A stretch of DNA of 64,000 bases from Hyparrhenia diplandra (lineage: Eukaryota; Streptophyta; Magnoliopsida; Poales; Poaceae): positions 310,001 through 374,000 of the forward strand of contig JADLZK010007350.1 in assembly GCA_015847255.1 (NCBI GenBank). The letters run 5' to 3'. A program made the position numbers and the translations under genes. Below the pieces are notes generated by a model that was not told the origin of the DNA, ran no database searches, and saw only the letters and a list, made by a program, of their open reading frames with translations. The stretch's first letter is position 1. The number at the start of each line of letters is the position of its first letter. Positions 46,481-61,090 of the stretch are shown piece after piece.

Positions 46481-48307
46481 AATTTTAACCCTTTTTTTAA
46501 AGAAAATTTATTTTTAACCCGGTCAAACTTAAATTTGAGAAATAACCCTTTTGGCGGCGCTACGGTGAACGCATGGCGTGATTTGTATCTTGCCGCGCCA
46601 TGCATGGAGGCACTACTGAGTCACACATGTGGCAAAATGCGCATGCGCGGTCGCGGTGACGTGTCGGTTTCTCGCCGCGCCATGAGATCATGGCGCGGCA
46701 GTGTCAGTCGCGCGCAGATCTGAGGCGCGGCGGTGTGTCGTATACAGCGGGCGGCGTGAAGCGTATTGTAGACCAAAGGCTGACAGAACAGAGATGGAGG
46801 TGGGATGTGCGGGGCCGAGTGATTGATGTGATGCATGCTTCCATGATGCCATTGCCGTGGGATGTGTGTGTGGGGCATACTGGAGAAAGACAGGGGAGGA
46901 GGTGCCGTAGGGGCTATCAAATTGAAATTTGTACTGTATTTATTTTGAGGTACTCGGTCCATTCTAGAAAACACGCAAACCTTTAGTTGGTGAAATATTT
47001 AATTCGGTTTTTATTAGATAAACCAATGATGTCTAATTAATTACACGATTGTGGTAAATACAGAAATCCAAACATGTAGATAGTTAGTATAAATATAGTT
47101 ATACGAAAGTGTAAATGGATGCAGGAAAATATGGTTGTTGAGAGCATAAAAAATAACCGACTATCCTAAATTAGTAAATTGTCTATCGCTTTGGTTTTTT
47201 GTCACATACTAGATACATGCCCGAAGCGTTGCATCAAGGTTATGAATATTTATCTGTTTATGACGACACAAGGATTCTTTTGTTCGACTATTTGAAATAA
47301 TAAAATTTCTATAGTGTCATTTTTCCGATTTTTTTCATTTTATTTTACATATACCCACATATTGCACTTGGATCACGATTTTTATACGTCTATGGCGTCA
47401 AACATAGATTTTTTAGTTGAGTTGAAGCTATTCTAAAAATGTTTTGTTATAGTCTCCGGCGGTTTTATAGAGGCATTTACTGAAATTCTATTTTTAGGGA
47501 TGAGAGGGATGAGCTCCAGCATTTTTTTATGGAGTCAGATTTAGGCATTCTATTTTTAGTCGTGCGAGGTAGGTGTGTCACCAGGTAACTTTTTTATACC
47601 GGAATGCATGCGCCTCGAGTGGGCAATTGCTTTTCACTCTTTTTAGTATTAAGATTAGAGTCGATTTATAAAAAGTACATGTAACATTTGTATCTCCTAA
47701 TAAATTTATTAGAACACTAGATTTAAAGATCTTTTCATTCTACTTCTAATTATGTGACATAAAATTCATTTTATATATATTTTTTCGAATATTTTTAGAA
47801 GGAAGGAGGAGTATATGAGACACAAATCGTAGCCCCTACCTCTCCCGTGTCCAATCTCATCTCCTCTCTCACCATCATGTCACATCACCTTTTTCTCACA
47901 CATGCAACGCAAGCAACTGTCACACATGCAGCAGTAAAAAATAGTACTCCATACACAACCAATGAATCCCACCTCTCTCGCTCTCCTCCGGTCACTGTGC
48001 GGTCTGCCAGAAACGCATGCCGCGCTCTCTCTCCTCCAGTCACTATGCAGTCTGCCAGAAACCGTCTGCCGCGCCTCGGATCTGCGCGCGACACCGCCGC
48101 GCCATGATCTGCGACGCGGCGTAAACCGCCACATCAGGCTGCACCGCATGCAAACTTGCCACGTGTGCGACTCTATAGCCCCCATGCATGGGCGGCGGAA
48201 GTATACAAATGACGCAGCGTTCAGCCGTGGCGGCCAAAAGGGTTATTTCTGAAATTTAAGTTTGACCGGGTTAAAAATAAATTTTATTTAAAAAAAGGGT
48301 TAAAATT
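46481..48307. mobile_element. Long-TIR foldback element (1.8 kb), MULE-like
   Basis: The outer arm AATTTTAACCCTTTTTTTAA (46481) is inverted at 48288-48307. Inverted similarity continues inward for roughly 300 bases (AACCCGGTCAAACTTAAATTT, AACCCTTTTGGC, GCATGGGGG/GCATGGAGG, ATGGCGCGGC, CGCGCGCAGATC, GTAGGGGCTA). Between the arms is AT-rich, non-coding DNA. It is placed between TATATATATATA (46453-46466) and the CT/TA repeat at 48317, so both borders are again simple repeats. Confidence 0.7.
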
Positions 48308-48315
48308 AAAAAAAT

Positions 48316-48326
<11 letters not shown>

Positions 48327-48388
<62 letters not shown>

Positions 48389-48391
48389 GTA
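48327..48391. repeat. CT then (TA)n microsatellite
   Basis: TCTCTCTC followed by TA dinucleotides interrupted by two TG units. Left border of the next element. Confidence 0.9.
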
Positions 48392-51350
<2,959 letters not shown>

Positions 51351-51368
51351 TTTTTCTAACGCCTTGTT

Positions 51369-51515
51369 GAGGATTGGGCGATAGCCCAGATGGTTAACTT
51401 CAGGGGTGTGGAAGTAACCGCTCTGGGGTTCGATCCCCATCGGGGACGGACTTACGCCTTTCATTTTTCTTCTTAATACAAAGCTCCCTAATTCCTCCTA
51501 GGTTGGGTCTCGTTT
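51369..51515 (+). mobile_element. tRNA-derived SINE with 18-bp target duplication
   Basis: 147 bp. An A-box-like TAGCCCAGATGG (51382-51393) and a B box GGTTCGATCCC (51427-51437) lie 33 bases apart, the layout of an internal Pol III promoter. The tail ends in T, as in some grass SINEs. Flanked by TTTTTCTAACGCCTTGTT at 51351-51368 and 51516-51533. The 5' part does not fold as a full tRNA, so it is a SINE and not a tRNA gene. Family not named. Confidence 0.8.
51427..51437 (+). promoter_or_regulatory. Pol III B box of the SINE
   Basis: GGTTCGATCCC, an exact match to the tRNA T-loop type B box. Confidence 0.75.
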
Positions 51516-51533
51516 TTTTTCTAACGCCTTGTT

Positions 51534-54109
51534 TCCATCTATTTTTTCAGATAAAAGCTATACACTATATATACGTCCGTCGTCAACGGTTGAGCAGCCT
51601 CGTCGATCGTCGTCACGTACAAGCAAAGCAGTTTGTTAATTGCTACGTTTCGGCCACGGTCGGAGTGCTGCTCGCTGCAGCAGCGTCTACTGTATGCAAC
51701 TGTGTTTCAAAATCACAGCAGCCGACTAGGTATATAGCATCGTGTTTGTACTTCTCTTTCGATCCACGGTTGGCTGCATGCGCTGCTTGCTGCTGCTGCA
51801 AAAGTAAGCAGCAAGCATTGAATAAACCAGCCGCGCGCAGCCGCTGTGGCTTAAAGCCAGCCAACCGAATGGACAAACATTGTGTGTTCAATTAAATATG
51901 TATGTGTGTTCGGGCGTATGTGTAGTTATACTACGAGTACTTAAGCTGCTAATCGATGGGGTCTATGTGTGGTACTGTGTTGTATGTAGTACTGTGTTGT
52001 ATAAAATGTATGTACATATATATATGTATTCCACTAGCCGTCCGAGAAAGAATTATGGATGCATGTCGGTCAAACTTTCTTTACTTTGCATAGAAAAAAT
52101 GTGCAACCTTTATATCTCAAATAAATTTATGATGAAAATACCTTCAACCATCTATCTAGTAATACTAATTATGTACTGTAAAAATATTATTTACATATAA
52201 TTTGTCAAAGTTGAAAGAATTTGGGGGCAGAGAACGAGTATCTCATCATCTTCTTCCTACGGGACATTTGTATCTAAAGTAAAGATTTTTGTCTGCATAA
52301 CATATATATATATCCACATACATCATACCTTCTACTATATTCCACAAGGGCATATAGTAGACAAAGATTTTAAGTCTCTCAAACTGGGAGGAGTTATAAG
52401 TATATCACCGTTATTATTGCCCACTTGAAGAATTTGGTTTAAAAAAAAAACAAATAAATGGAGATACTATATATTGTAGTACGCTCTATCAGCGCCGCAG
52501 CTACCCAGCTTCAGCTGCCAGCCTGCTAGTCTAGTGAGCTCTAGGATTTCTAGATGGTGAACCGACGTACTGAAACCAATGCAAACGTACGATCGGTATG
52601 TATATAAGCTATTTAGACAAGAGTTTGTGTGAGCAAGGGAAAATTACAAACTCACAATGCAAGGGTGTCGAGCTTGCCACCATAGTGGTCCCCACCAGCG
52701 GCCAGCGCTTGTGTCTAGGTGTGCTGCACCATCGCCCTGGCCACCAGCTAGCTAGCGCAGCCGACTCCTCGCTCGCTCGCTCAACTCCCGCGCGCCTAAG
52801 CCCGCCGGGACGCCGACCGGGGCGTCGTCGGCCGCCGGGCGCCACCAGCACCCCCTCAGTCTCCGCCTAGCTTACAGAGAAGCGCTGGATGAATGCTAGG
52901 GTTGTGTGTGTCATTGCCTCGAGTTGGCGCACGCGATGGGGACTACTAACACTAAGGGCGGCGAGCGGCGGAGCAGCAAGGGAGCCAGTGCAAGCAGCGA
53001 TCGAAGTTCATCGGTAGGGATCGGGGGAGAGGGAGAAAGAGTGCGTGGTAGCCGTTTTATGGAGTAAGCTGCATGTGCATGCACATGTTGTGGGCACTAT
53101 AGCTACCTGTATTTAATTCTACCGCCAGTCCAAGGTTCCCCATTCACTTTTACTGGTAGCAGCGATGAAATTGTTATGGGTGCATGTGATTAATTAGTCT
53201 GTCCGGATCAGGCCCACGAAATACAACTTGTGCTTGTTTTTTTTTTCCATTTTTTTTAAATTGCTGCACCACCAGCATCTTCTTCCACCACGTGAGATGC
53301 ATATGCAATGCAGGTTGCAGCAGGGAAGAACAAAAAAGAAAGACAACTTGTTTATTTTCTATGCTTCAACATATGTAGAAAATGGTAAACCGCAATGCCA
53401 TTGATCGATTTTGGGCTCTCGAGATCTATGCACCTGCTCCTAGGCTGGCCTGCAACACCCTTCTGTCCCATGCATTCACACGCCCCTCTCTCATGCTACT
53501 TTACAATAACATTCCACGCACGTCTCTAGTGCTGCACAAACCAAACACTATAATTCTACAGTAAAGATGCGGCCCGACTGGTAATTAATTGTAAGGTAGC
53601 CTTGTTCCTTGACATTGATCGAGGTCGGTCGCGGCGTTTTTTCTTTTTTAACAACATGGTCGGTCGCGGCGTTGGTTCATGACGGAGTGAAGGCCCTATA
53701 ACCCAATTTTCTTCAGGTCCTTCGAAGCAAATGAGCTAAAAAAAATTGTCACACCATTCCTTCCAAAAGCCTGCAGCCTCCCTTCAGCGCATTTCTCTCT
53801 TTCTATTTAGACAACAATGACCATTGCCGGATCAGAACGCCCCTCTGAAGATCACCTACAAATATGAGTTAGTGACTAAATTTTGGAACACCGCATCGTT
53901 TCTATTCAACTAAAAAGCACAACAAAAAACCGCCATTCCCACTAAAATTTTTGCTTTCTTATATAATTGATTTAATATTATTTATTTAATAATAGAAATG
54001 ATATAACACTGTTTTTGTCTGTTTTAAAGTTTAAATAAAGTATTTTTTATTATTTATTGGAAACGAAATTATATATTTTTTTTTCGGGATCGAGTGAGAA
54101 TTCTTGAAG
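51534..54109. other. Intergenic sequence with a GC-rich island at 52660-53030
   Basis: No protein family recognised. The 52660-53030 stretch is GC-rich on an AT-rich background and could be the 5' part of a gene or transcript, but neither strand gives a convincing start plus domain. A plus-strand frame at 51503-51895 has no motifs. Poly-T and poly-A runs occur at 53238-53260 and 52440-52450. Confidence 0.35.
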
Positions 54110-55344
54110 AAATTGGGTCCGCAGCCCTTTTTTAGTGGATTTTGGGTTTGCAACCTGGCAGGGTAGTTCTGTTAGAGTGGGCCTCCTTTTTTTGAAGGAA
54201 AAATGGGCCTCCTTCGCATTGGGCCTTTTTTATCCCCTATACTACTAGTTAAGAATGGCCTTTACCTGTTGGAGATGCTGGAGAAGAAAAAAAAAGTAAG
54301 GCATTTGTTGGAGCCAGCCCAATTAATTCACAATCTAAATCCTACGCCTCCTAACACTGGACACAACACTGGACACAGGTCTGGTTGTACACGGGTGTTG
54401 TGTGTGGCGTGCGTGTGTACTGTGGGTGTGCGTGTGTATGAACAGATACTACAGCTGTATCCGGATAAGAGGCAACTCAAAAAAAAAAAAAAAAAAAAAA
54501 AACTGGACACAGTTTAAGCTATAGCTTTTGTTCACGAGAATAGAAGATCAAATGCACACAGTTTTTCCAGCTCATCTGAAACTAGCATCCTTTGTGTCCT
54601 TCACTTATTCTTGGACCATTTCAACAGACCTTACATGTGTGCTAGTAGTTATTGTCTTGTTAAAATAGGCAGCCTTGGGCAATGGCAATGCGTTCTGTTC
54701 TGTTGTTGGCTGAGATGTTTTGAGGTTAATACATGATGCAAAGTTTAATAATCAGCAGGGAGCAATTGCGTCAGTTGCACTGGTGGTCTACGCAGTGATT
54801 TGAGGCTTCAAAAGTGGTGTGAATCCCCTCGTTTACCTTTTGTTGCTGACATGATCTCAACGCCATTGCTGCTTGTGAAAGCCGTGACTTACTGACTGAT
54901 GTTGTGGATGGAAGACGCCGACGACAGAGGGGAGGAGTTTCTGCAGATATCTGATCTCTGATCTCAGAAAGGTCCAGCTGAAGCCTGAATGTGGTTGGCT
55001 TCGTCAGCTGGAAGTGCATCTCTGATATCTGAAAGCTCCAGCCGAATCTGGTCATGAAACCCAAGATCCCCTGTGGTGCACGATGCTAGAAGGCTAGGGT
55101 GCAATACAGTATTTTGCTCAATGATCAGATTAATAGAGGAGCTTAATATTGTGAGGCTTTGCTTTGTTAACCCTTGTGTATGTACAATGTTGCTGGCAAT
55201 TGATCCGATCAGGCCATAATATGCTGCGGGATTTAGATGAAAGGCTGTGTGGATATATGTCTGACTGAACTGTTATGCTCCTAGTAGTCTTTTGGCGTAC
55301 TTGCAATGGCTGTTGTACGATGCCAAAACAAGAGCAGTGAACAA
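54110..55344 (+). repeat. Local duplicated block, copy C, with MTN-like fragment
   Basis: Homologous to 12320-12905 and 17440-18665, then to 13680-13780: GGGCTTTTTA-type start, CAGCCCAATTAA...CACAATCTAAATCCTACGCC, GGCTGAGAT, TCTCAACGCCATTGCT, GGAGTTTCTGCAGATATCTG and TGTGTGGATATATGTCTGAC. It lacks the insertions found in copies A and B. Confidence 0.65.
54710..54961 (+). pseudogene. MTN-like 3' fragment, copy C
   Basis: Encodes VADMISTPLLLVKAVT, then a small duplication (CTTACTGACTGATG) interrupts the TDVVDG stretch, followed by an EEFLQISDL ending. Same C-terminal nucleosidase segment as at 12760 and 18520. No start and no catalytic core. Confidence 0.55.
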
Positions 55345-55560
55345 ACAGGCGGTGTTCACTTGCCATGCACCACACAAAAAGTGCTACAGTTTTCTGTCAC
55401 ATCAAATCTTTTAACCCATGCATGGAGGATTAAATGTAGGTAAATAAAAAAACTAATTGCATAGTTTGGTTGAAAAGTACGAGACGAATCTTTTGAGCCT
55501 AGTTAGTCCATGATTGGACAATAATTACCAAATACAAACGAAAAGTGCTACAGTCACTGA
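55345..55560. mobile_element. MITE relative of the 7048-7295 element
   Basis: Shares CACATCAAATCTTTTAAC, GTAGGTAAATAAAAAA-type, ACTAATTGCA and AGTTAGTC...TTGGACAATAATTACC with 7048-7295 in the same order. The ends (GTGTTCACTTGCCATGCA...AAAAGTGCTACAGT) are eroded. Confidence 0.55.
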
Positions 55561-55973
55561 TCTTCCATTTATGATGGTCTACAAACGAAAACAAGTGCCT
55601 GCCAGGCCAGGCCATTGGTTAGCCTGACCAGTGCTGGTAGGTGTCTTCCATTTATGATGGTCTACATTCTCCAATAAGGGCCAGCCAGCCAGGACGAGAG
55701 TCAGTGAGGAACAAATGGTAAGTGAGGAACAAATGGTAGTGCAGGAGCTCTGAGACTGAATCAAGAGCCTTGCCCTCTCGGAATGAGGTCCTCTGAAGTC
55801 GTACGGAACGACTGCTCTCTCCAGTCACTGATCTTCACCGTTCATTTGAATCCAACGGTGTGACTCCGTGCAAACACAAATAGATCAGGCCAAGTGACGG
55901 CCCAGCCCACTAGTGGCTACGTACTGAATCCCCACCGAACCCACCATCCATCAGAACGCGTGAGGAGTCTCCT

Positions 55974-56183
55974 TTGCCTGAAACATGCAGCGCGCCGCCG
56001 CCGCTTCCAGCTCCGGTGAAACTTGCAGCACGCCGCCGCCGCAGCTTCCAGCGCGGGGATGGAGGCGACCTCTACGACGCGTGGGAGGAAGCCACCGCGA
56101 CGCTGCTCGGCGGCTCCCTACCTGACCCCGACGTTCTGCGCTCCGACAGCCTGCTCCGCGGCACCCTCGGCCTGCCGCGCTAG
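55974..56183 (+). other. GC-rich possible captured exon inside the MULE-like element
   Basis: An open frame with RGDGGDLYDAWEEATATLLG and SLPDPDVLRSDSLLRGTLGL, strongly GC-rich within AT-rich transposon DNA. The ordered, non-repetitive residue pattern suggests a captured gene piece (Pack-MULE style), but I cannot name the donor. Confidence 0.35.
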
Positions 56184-56712
56184 GTGGGGGGCACTCCAGT
56201 GCTCGCCGGCGCTCCCCCTTCCTTCCTGATCCGGCGGCATGGCACGCCAGGAGGGCTCCATCAGCGCTCGTCTTCCATTGGACTTGGAAGCTGACTGTAA
56301 TGCATATATGTTGTAGACTTGTAGTGTGTTTCTATCAGTTCTAGGAGCTTTGGGTGTTGCTATCAGACTGTAATGAGATAACAGGCTCATATGTGCTTGC
56401 AAAATTGTTGTAAATTGATTTCGAATGCTCTTACAAATATAATGCAGGAAGATGTTTCTGGGTTACTGCAGTTTCATATGGTTGCACAAAAGATGTTCTA
56501 GTCACTGCAATTTTACCAAGCTGCACAAACTGATGCATATTACTGCAAGCTCTATTTGGCCGCATAGACTTGAACCACAAAACCAAAATAAACACCATCT
56601 GTCAGTGCAAGACAACTGCAGAGGGGAAAATCTGTACCACTAGAATTCACCTATAACACTAACACCATCTGTCATTGATTCCTGAAAAAATAGAAGAAAA
56701 ATAATTCAACAT

Positions 56713-57971
56713 TATCGTGGTCGAATATGGCGGATATACCACGGACACAGTAAAATCGGTCGAATGGCTCGTGTGGGACTTCTATGGCCCAGCTCAAGGG
56801 ACACAAGACACGGGGTTTATCTTGGTTCGGGGCAATCGGGCCCCTAGTCCAGTCTCCAGTCGGAGTCACTATGTGGCCGAGCTCAAACGCTTGTATCGGG
56901 GCGAATACAAGCAGGTCGAGAGAGGGAGGCCGGCTCCCAAGTCTCTGTGAGTGGTGTGTGTTCGAATGAGAACGCGACGGGAAGAAGATCCATCCCCTCT
57001 CCCGGTGGCCAAGGCTCCCCTTTTATAGTCGTAAGGGGAGGACATACAGGTGCCACTAGGAAGAGGACTAAATGTGTGAAGAATACAAAATAGAGGGGGT
57101 AAAGTGTAAAAGTCGCCTGGGGCCGGGCGCGCTCGGTTGTCGGGCACGCTCCGTTGCCGGGCACGCGTGTCCGTGGCCGTCGTCTTTTTGCGTAGGGTGC
57201 GGCGCGGGATCTCAGAGGATCGCGGCCCATCCGTCCGGCACGCTCCTTTGCCTCCGACGAGGGGCGCGGCGGCGCCGCAGGTAGATGTGGGGTCCGTGAC
57301 GTTGCGTAAAAGATGTGTGGCCGGAGAGAGCTCGGCGAAAAGGTCGGTTTGTCCGTAGTGGTTGTCCGAGCGGTTGTCGGGAGGCGGATTCGCATCGGGT
57401 AGATACGTCAAGGCTCTGCGTAGGCGGACTCGCGGGCCGGGTCGCGCGTGCGGGCGAGCTCGTGGAGCCGGAGGTCGCGACGTGGCGAGCTCGTGAGCCG
57501 GGTTTGCGCTGCGGGCGAGAGGTCGTGTGACGCGAGACCGTACACTCCGAGGTCGCACGAAGTCGGAGTTAAGTCGCCGCCTCCCGAGGTCGCGCGGCTC
57601 GTATGAGCTCGGTGATCTCATGAGCTCGTGTTTTGACGAGCCCGGCGTGGCTTAGAGCTCGTGCGGGGGAGGTTTGTCCATCCGGCCTCCGAACTCGTGA
57701 CGGCGGAAGCTTGACGCTCGTGGGCGAGTTCCGAGCTCAGGCGAGACGGAGTTGTCCTCACGAGCTCGCGGCGAGGCGGAGATTGACCGTACGGTCTCCG
57801 ACCTCACGAGCTCACGACGAGGAGGAGTTCGGTTCCGGCATCTGAGCTCGTACGAGGCGGAAGTATCCCGTGGGCCAATCTTGCGCCGAGGTCGATCCGG
57901 GCCGAGTGCCGCTTGGGTTTTGCCGCGATTTGCCGTGTCTGCAGTGGTACCTCTAATATTGGTACCCGACA
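56713..57971. mobile_element. Solo LTR, 1259 bp, TSD AACAT
   Basis: Begins TATCGTGG (the expected TG mutated to TA), ends GGTACCCGACA, and is flanked by AACAT at 56708-56712 and 57972-57976. GC-rich with many GAGCTCGTG/CGAGCTC words (57440-57860), typical of large gypsy LTRs. The long minus-strand open frame here (57621-56869) is an LTR composition effect, not a gene. Confidence 0.75.
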
Positions 57972-58095
57972 AACATAATAACCATGTATGATTCATAGAA
58001 TTTTTTTATACTTTGAAATATTACCCTCAATAGTTGAGAGAAACTATTGATGGGCGTGTATGATTCAGATATCCTTTTTTTAGAGAAGCTGGCTA

Positions 58096-58298
58096 CATTG
58101 GGTTTTAGTCCCACATCGGTAATCGATGGAGGGGGAGCACAACATATAGGATGGGGCAGTTCTCACCTATCGGGGCTAGTCTTTTGGGTTGAGTTAGGCC
58201 CAAGCCTTTATATGTGTTGCTCCGTTGGACACGGGTGCTAGGCCCGTTTTGCTTGTGATACAACGAAGCTGGGCCGTTTTCTCGCGCCCCTTATAACA
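58096..58298 (+). repeat. LTR of a TRIM-like element, left copy
   Basis: TTGGGTTTTAGTCCCACATC to GCGCCCCTTATAACA, homologous to 60340-60540. Instead of a primer-binding site it is followed directly by copia RT coding DNA. Confidence 0.7.
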
Positions 58299-59700
58299 AG
58301 CCTCCAAAGTATAAGGCAAGGTTAGTAGCAAAAGGCTCTGATCAAATTCTCGGTGTTGATTATAATGATGTGTTCTCTCCGGTTGTCAAGCATAGCACCA
58401 TTCGTACTTTCTTTAGTATTGTTGCTTCACATGATCTTGAGCTTGAGCGGTTAGATGTCAAAACCGCATTTTTGCATGGAGAGCTTGAGGAGGACATATA
58501 CATGGACCAGCCTGAAGGGTTCATAGTGCCTGGCAAGGAGAACTTTGTTTGCAAGTCGAAGAGATCCTTGTATGGTTTGAAGCGATCCCCCGTCGGTGGA
58601 ATAAAAGGTTTGATTCATTTATGCGGTCGCATGGTTTTAAAAGATCAAAATATGATAGCCGTGTTTACATCAAGCATGTTAATGGATCACCTATATATCT
58701 ATTGTTATATGTTGATGATATGTTGATTCTTTGCCAAGAGTAATGTTGAAATCACTAAATTGAAGAAATTGTTGAGTAGTGAGTTTGATATGAAAGATCT
58801 TGGTGCCGCTAAGAAAATTCTAGGCATGGAAATTACTAGAGATTTAAAATCTGGGTTTGCTATTTCTTAGTCGGCGAGAATCATATTAAGAAAGTTCTTC
58901 AGCGTTTCAACATGCATCATGCAAAGTCTGTTAGTACTCCTATTGCACCTCATTTTAAATTATCGGTACCGCAGTGTCCTAGTACGATGCAGAAATTGAG
59001 TACATGTCAAGAGTTCCTTATGCTAGTCTTTGTTGGGTCTTTGATGTATGCCATGGTTTGCTCTCGTCCGGATTTATCATATGCTATGAGTTTGGTTAGT
59101 AGATATATGTCTAATCCTGGTAAAGAACATTGGAGGGGCAGTTCGGTGGATTTTCAGGTACCTCGGAGGGACAAGTAGATTCTTGGTTGGAGTTTGGGAG
59201 AACTCAGAAGGGACTTGTCGGATATGTTGATTCCGATTATCTTTGCTGATCCGGGACGAGGGAGAAGATCACTTTACCGGGTTATGTGTTCACTTTGTTG
59301 GCGGTTGTCTTTGCGAGTTGGAGGGCTACTTTCTGATCTGTTGTTGCTTTGTCTACTACCGAGGCGAATACATGGTCATTCTTTGAGGCGTGCAAAGAAT
59401 TGATTTAATTTGAAAGGTTTGTACTGTTGAGTGTGTGGAGTTGATTCTTGCATTAATTTATCTTTGTGGGTCGAGTGCCATTTATCTTACCAAAGATCGA
59501 TGTTCCATGAGAGGACTAAGCACATTGATATCAAGTATCATTTTGTTCGCGATGTGATCGAAGATGGTAAGTTAAAGGTATGCAAGATCGGTACTCATGA
59601 TAATCCTGGCGATATGATGACAAAGCTTTGTTTCTCGTTGCTAAGTTTGAGCTGTGCTTTCGAGGCTTAGTTGGTTTAATTGATTAGCCCAAGAGGCTAT
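58299..59700 (+). pseudogene. Ty1/copia reverse transcriptase and RNase H fragment
   Basis: Starts abruptly inside pol (KYKARLVAKG-type start at about 58306). Motifs in order: LDVKTAFLHGELEEDIYMDQ, SKRSLYGLKRSP, the YVDD box at 58708-58719, FDMKDLGAAKKILGMEITRD, GSLMYAMVCSRPDLSYAMSL, HERTKHIDIKYHFVRDVIED and CKIGTHDNPGDMMTK. The N-terminal half of the element (gag, protease, integrase) is absent. Frameshifts near 58590, 58735, 58870, 59020 and 59150 onward make it non-functional. Confidence 0.8.
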
Positions 59701-59785
59701 GTGGCGCCGTAAATATTTTTCTTGTTATGTTCGGGATGAAGGAGTTGATTTATGCTACAAGAGGAATTTGTCTCAAGGTGGAGTT

Positions 59786-60140
59786 TGTTGAAATATGTTC
59801 CAAATTCATATTGGGCCGCCAACTAATGAATGCCCGTTTAAAGATGAAGGCGGAGGCGACATCAATTAGTACCATATTGCTAATTGATGTGGAGGCGAAG
59901 AGTTTTCCTCCCTATATATTTAGACTAATCCTCATGAGAGACAACACAATAATTCTTTCTCTCTTGTAAGCCGCCATACGGCGTTGTAACCCGACTCTTG
60001 ATATAGTGAGAAGTGTTTACTGGCTGGCGCCCGTGGTTTTTTACTCTCCCGCATTGGGAGGGTTTTTCACGTTAAATCTTGTGTCCCTGCAATTTAAATT
60101 TTGATTAACTTCATCGTTTACTCGCGTCACATTTATAACA
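59786..60140 (+). repeat. Copia LTR following the RT fragment
   Basis: 355 bp, TGTTGAAATATG to ATTTATAACA, beginning 85 bases after the last recognisable pol codons. Followed at 60143 by TGGTATCGAGCC, an altered tRNA-Met primer site, which is unusual after a 3' LTR. Confidence 0.7.
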
Positions 60141-60339
60141 AGTGGTATCGAGCCGAAGGTCGGGAAAACCTATGAAAACATCTCGGGTCACATATTGACG
60201 GGGAGCCCATGTCTCCAAAGGGTCACGAAAAACCTTGTATTTGCGGAGAATTAAAACTCGGGGCCTGTAAAATTCTTACGTGAGATCACATGGGTTGTCA
60301 TGTGATGGAAGAGTTGGGTCCGATGTGTGACGGGGAGAT

Positions 60340-60540
60340 TGTTGGGTTTAGTCCTACATCGATGTCGATGGAGGGGAGCACAACATATAGGATGGGGCGG
60401 TTCTCACCTATCGGGCTAGTCTTTTTGGGTTGAGTTAGGCCCAAGCCTTTATATGTGTTGCTCCGTTGGACACTGGGTGCTAGGCCCGTTTTACTTGTGA
60501 TACAACGAGCTGGGCCGTTTTTCGCCGCGCCCTTATAACA
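60340..60540 (+). repeat. LTR of a TRIM-like element, right copy
   Basis: TGTTGGGTTTAGTCCTACAT to CGCCCTTATAACA, preceded by a GACGGGGAGAT polypurine tract. With the primer site at 60143 it suggests a TRIM-like element with an interior of about 200 bp. Confidence 0.7.
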
Positions 60541-61090
60541 GCTGCTGGTGGTGCCCCCAATGCATGATTCAGGCAAAGATGTATGGTTCAGACATGCATT
60601 TGGTAGTGTTGTGTTGTGACCGCCTCATTTGTAGTTTGTTTCTCCTTATCAGATAAAAGAGAGTAAAATAGTTAAGTACAATGCAAAGTTTGAAACTATT
60701 TGTAGCATATACAATTACAAAGAATATGATATATTTTACCTTTGAACATTTTCCTTTTTTTCTTGTCACACAATCCAACAAGGAGGGATAAAAAAATCAA
60801 ATCAGAACAACAATCGGTGAAGTACACAGCAATAGATGAAGAGGGTGCAGAGATTTTGACACTAGTTCAGCTTATCGATGGGGAGATTTAGGTCACCTGC
60901 TTATCAACAGAGAGGACCAGCAGCAGAACCGGATCGCCGCCTCCAGCAGTTACTCAACTCTGCCGCCAAAAACGAAGACCCGACGGAAAAAGTCGCGCCA
61001 AAAAAATTGCTGGCTGTAATACCGTGCTGATATTGGGCCGAAGCCCAGGAAAGCGAGAGTGGGGGCACCGCAATGTTGCTGGACTACTCA
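60541..61090. other. Right interior of the MULE-like element
   Basis: Non-coding AT-rich sequence to about 60850, then mixed. Inverted short frames only; nothing recognised. Confidence 0.4.

Noticed and set aside
51375..51460. Possible tRNA gene (A and B boxes)
   Set aside because: The acceptor stem does not pair, and an 18-bp target duplication with a T-rich tail identifies a SINE.
52598..52870. Possible small secreted peptide (CLE-like) in the GC-rich island
   Set aside because: No signal peptide and no match to the conserved CLE dodecapeptide in either strand.
56869..57621. 250-codon minus-strand open frame
   Set aside because: Lies wholly within the solo LTR with AACAT duplications; GC-rich and Arg/Pro-rich by composition, with no domain.
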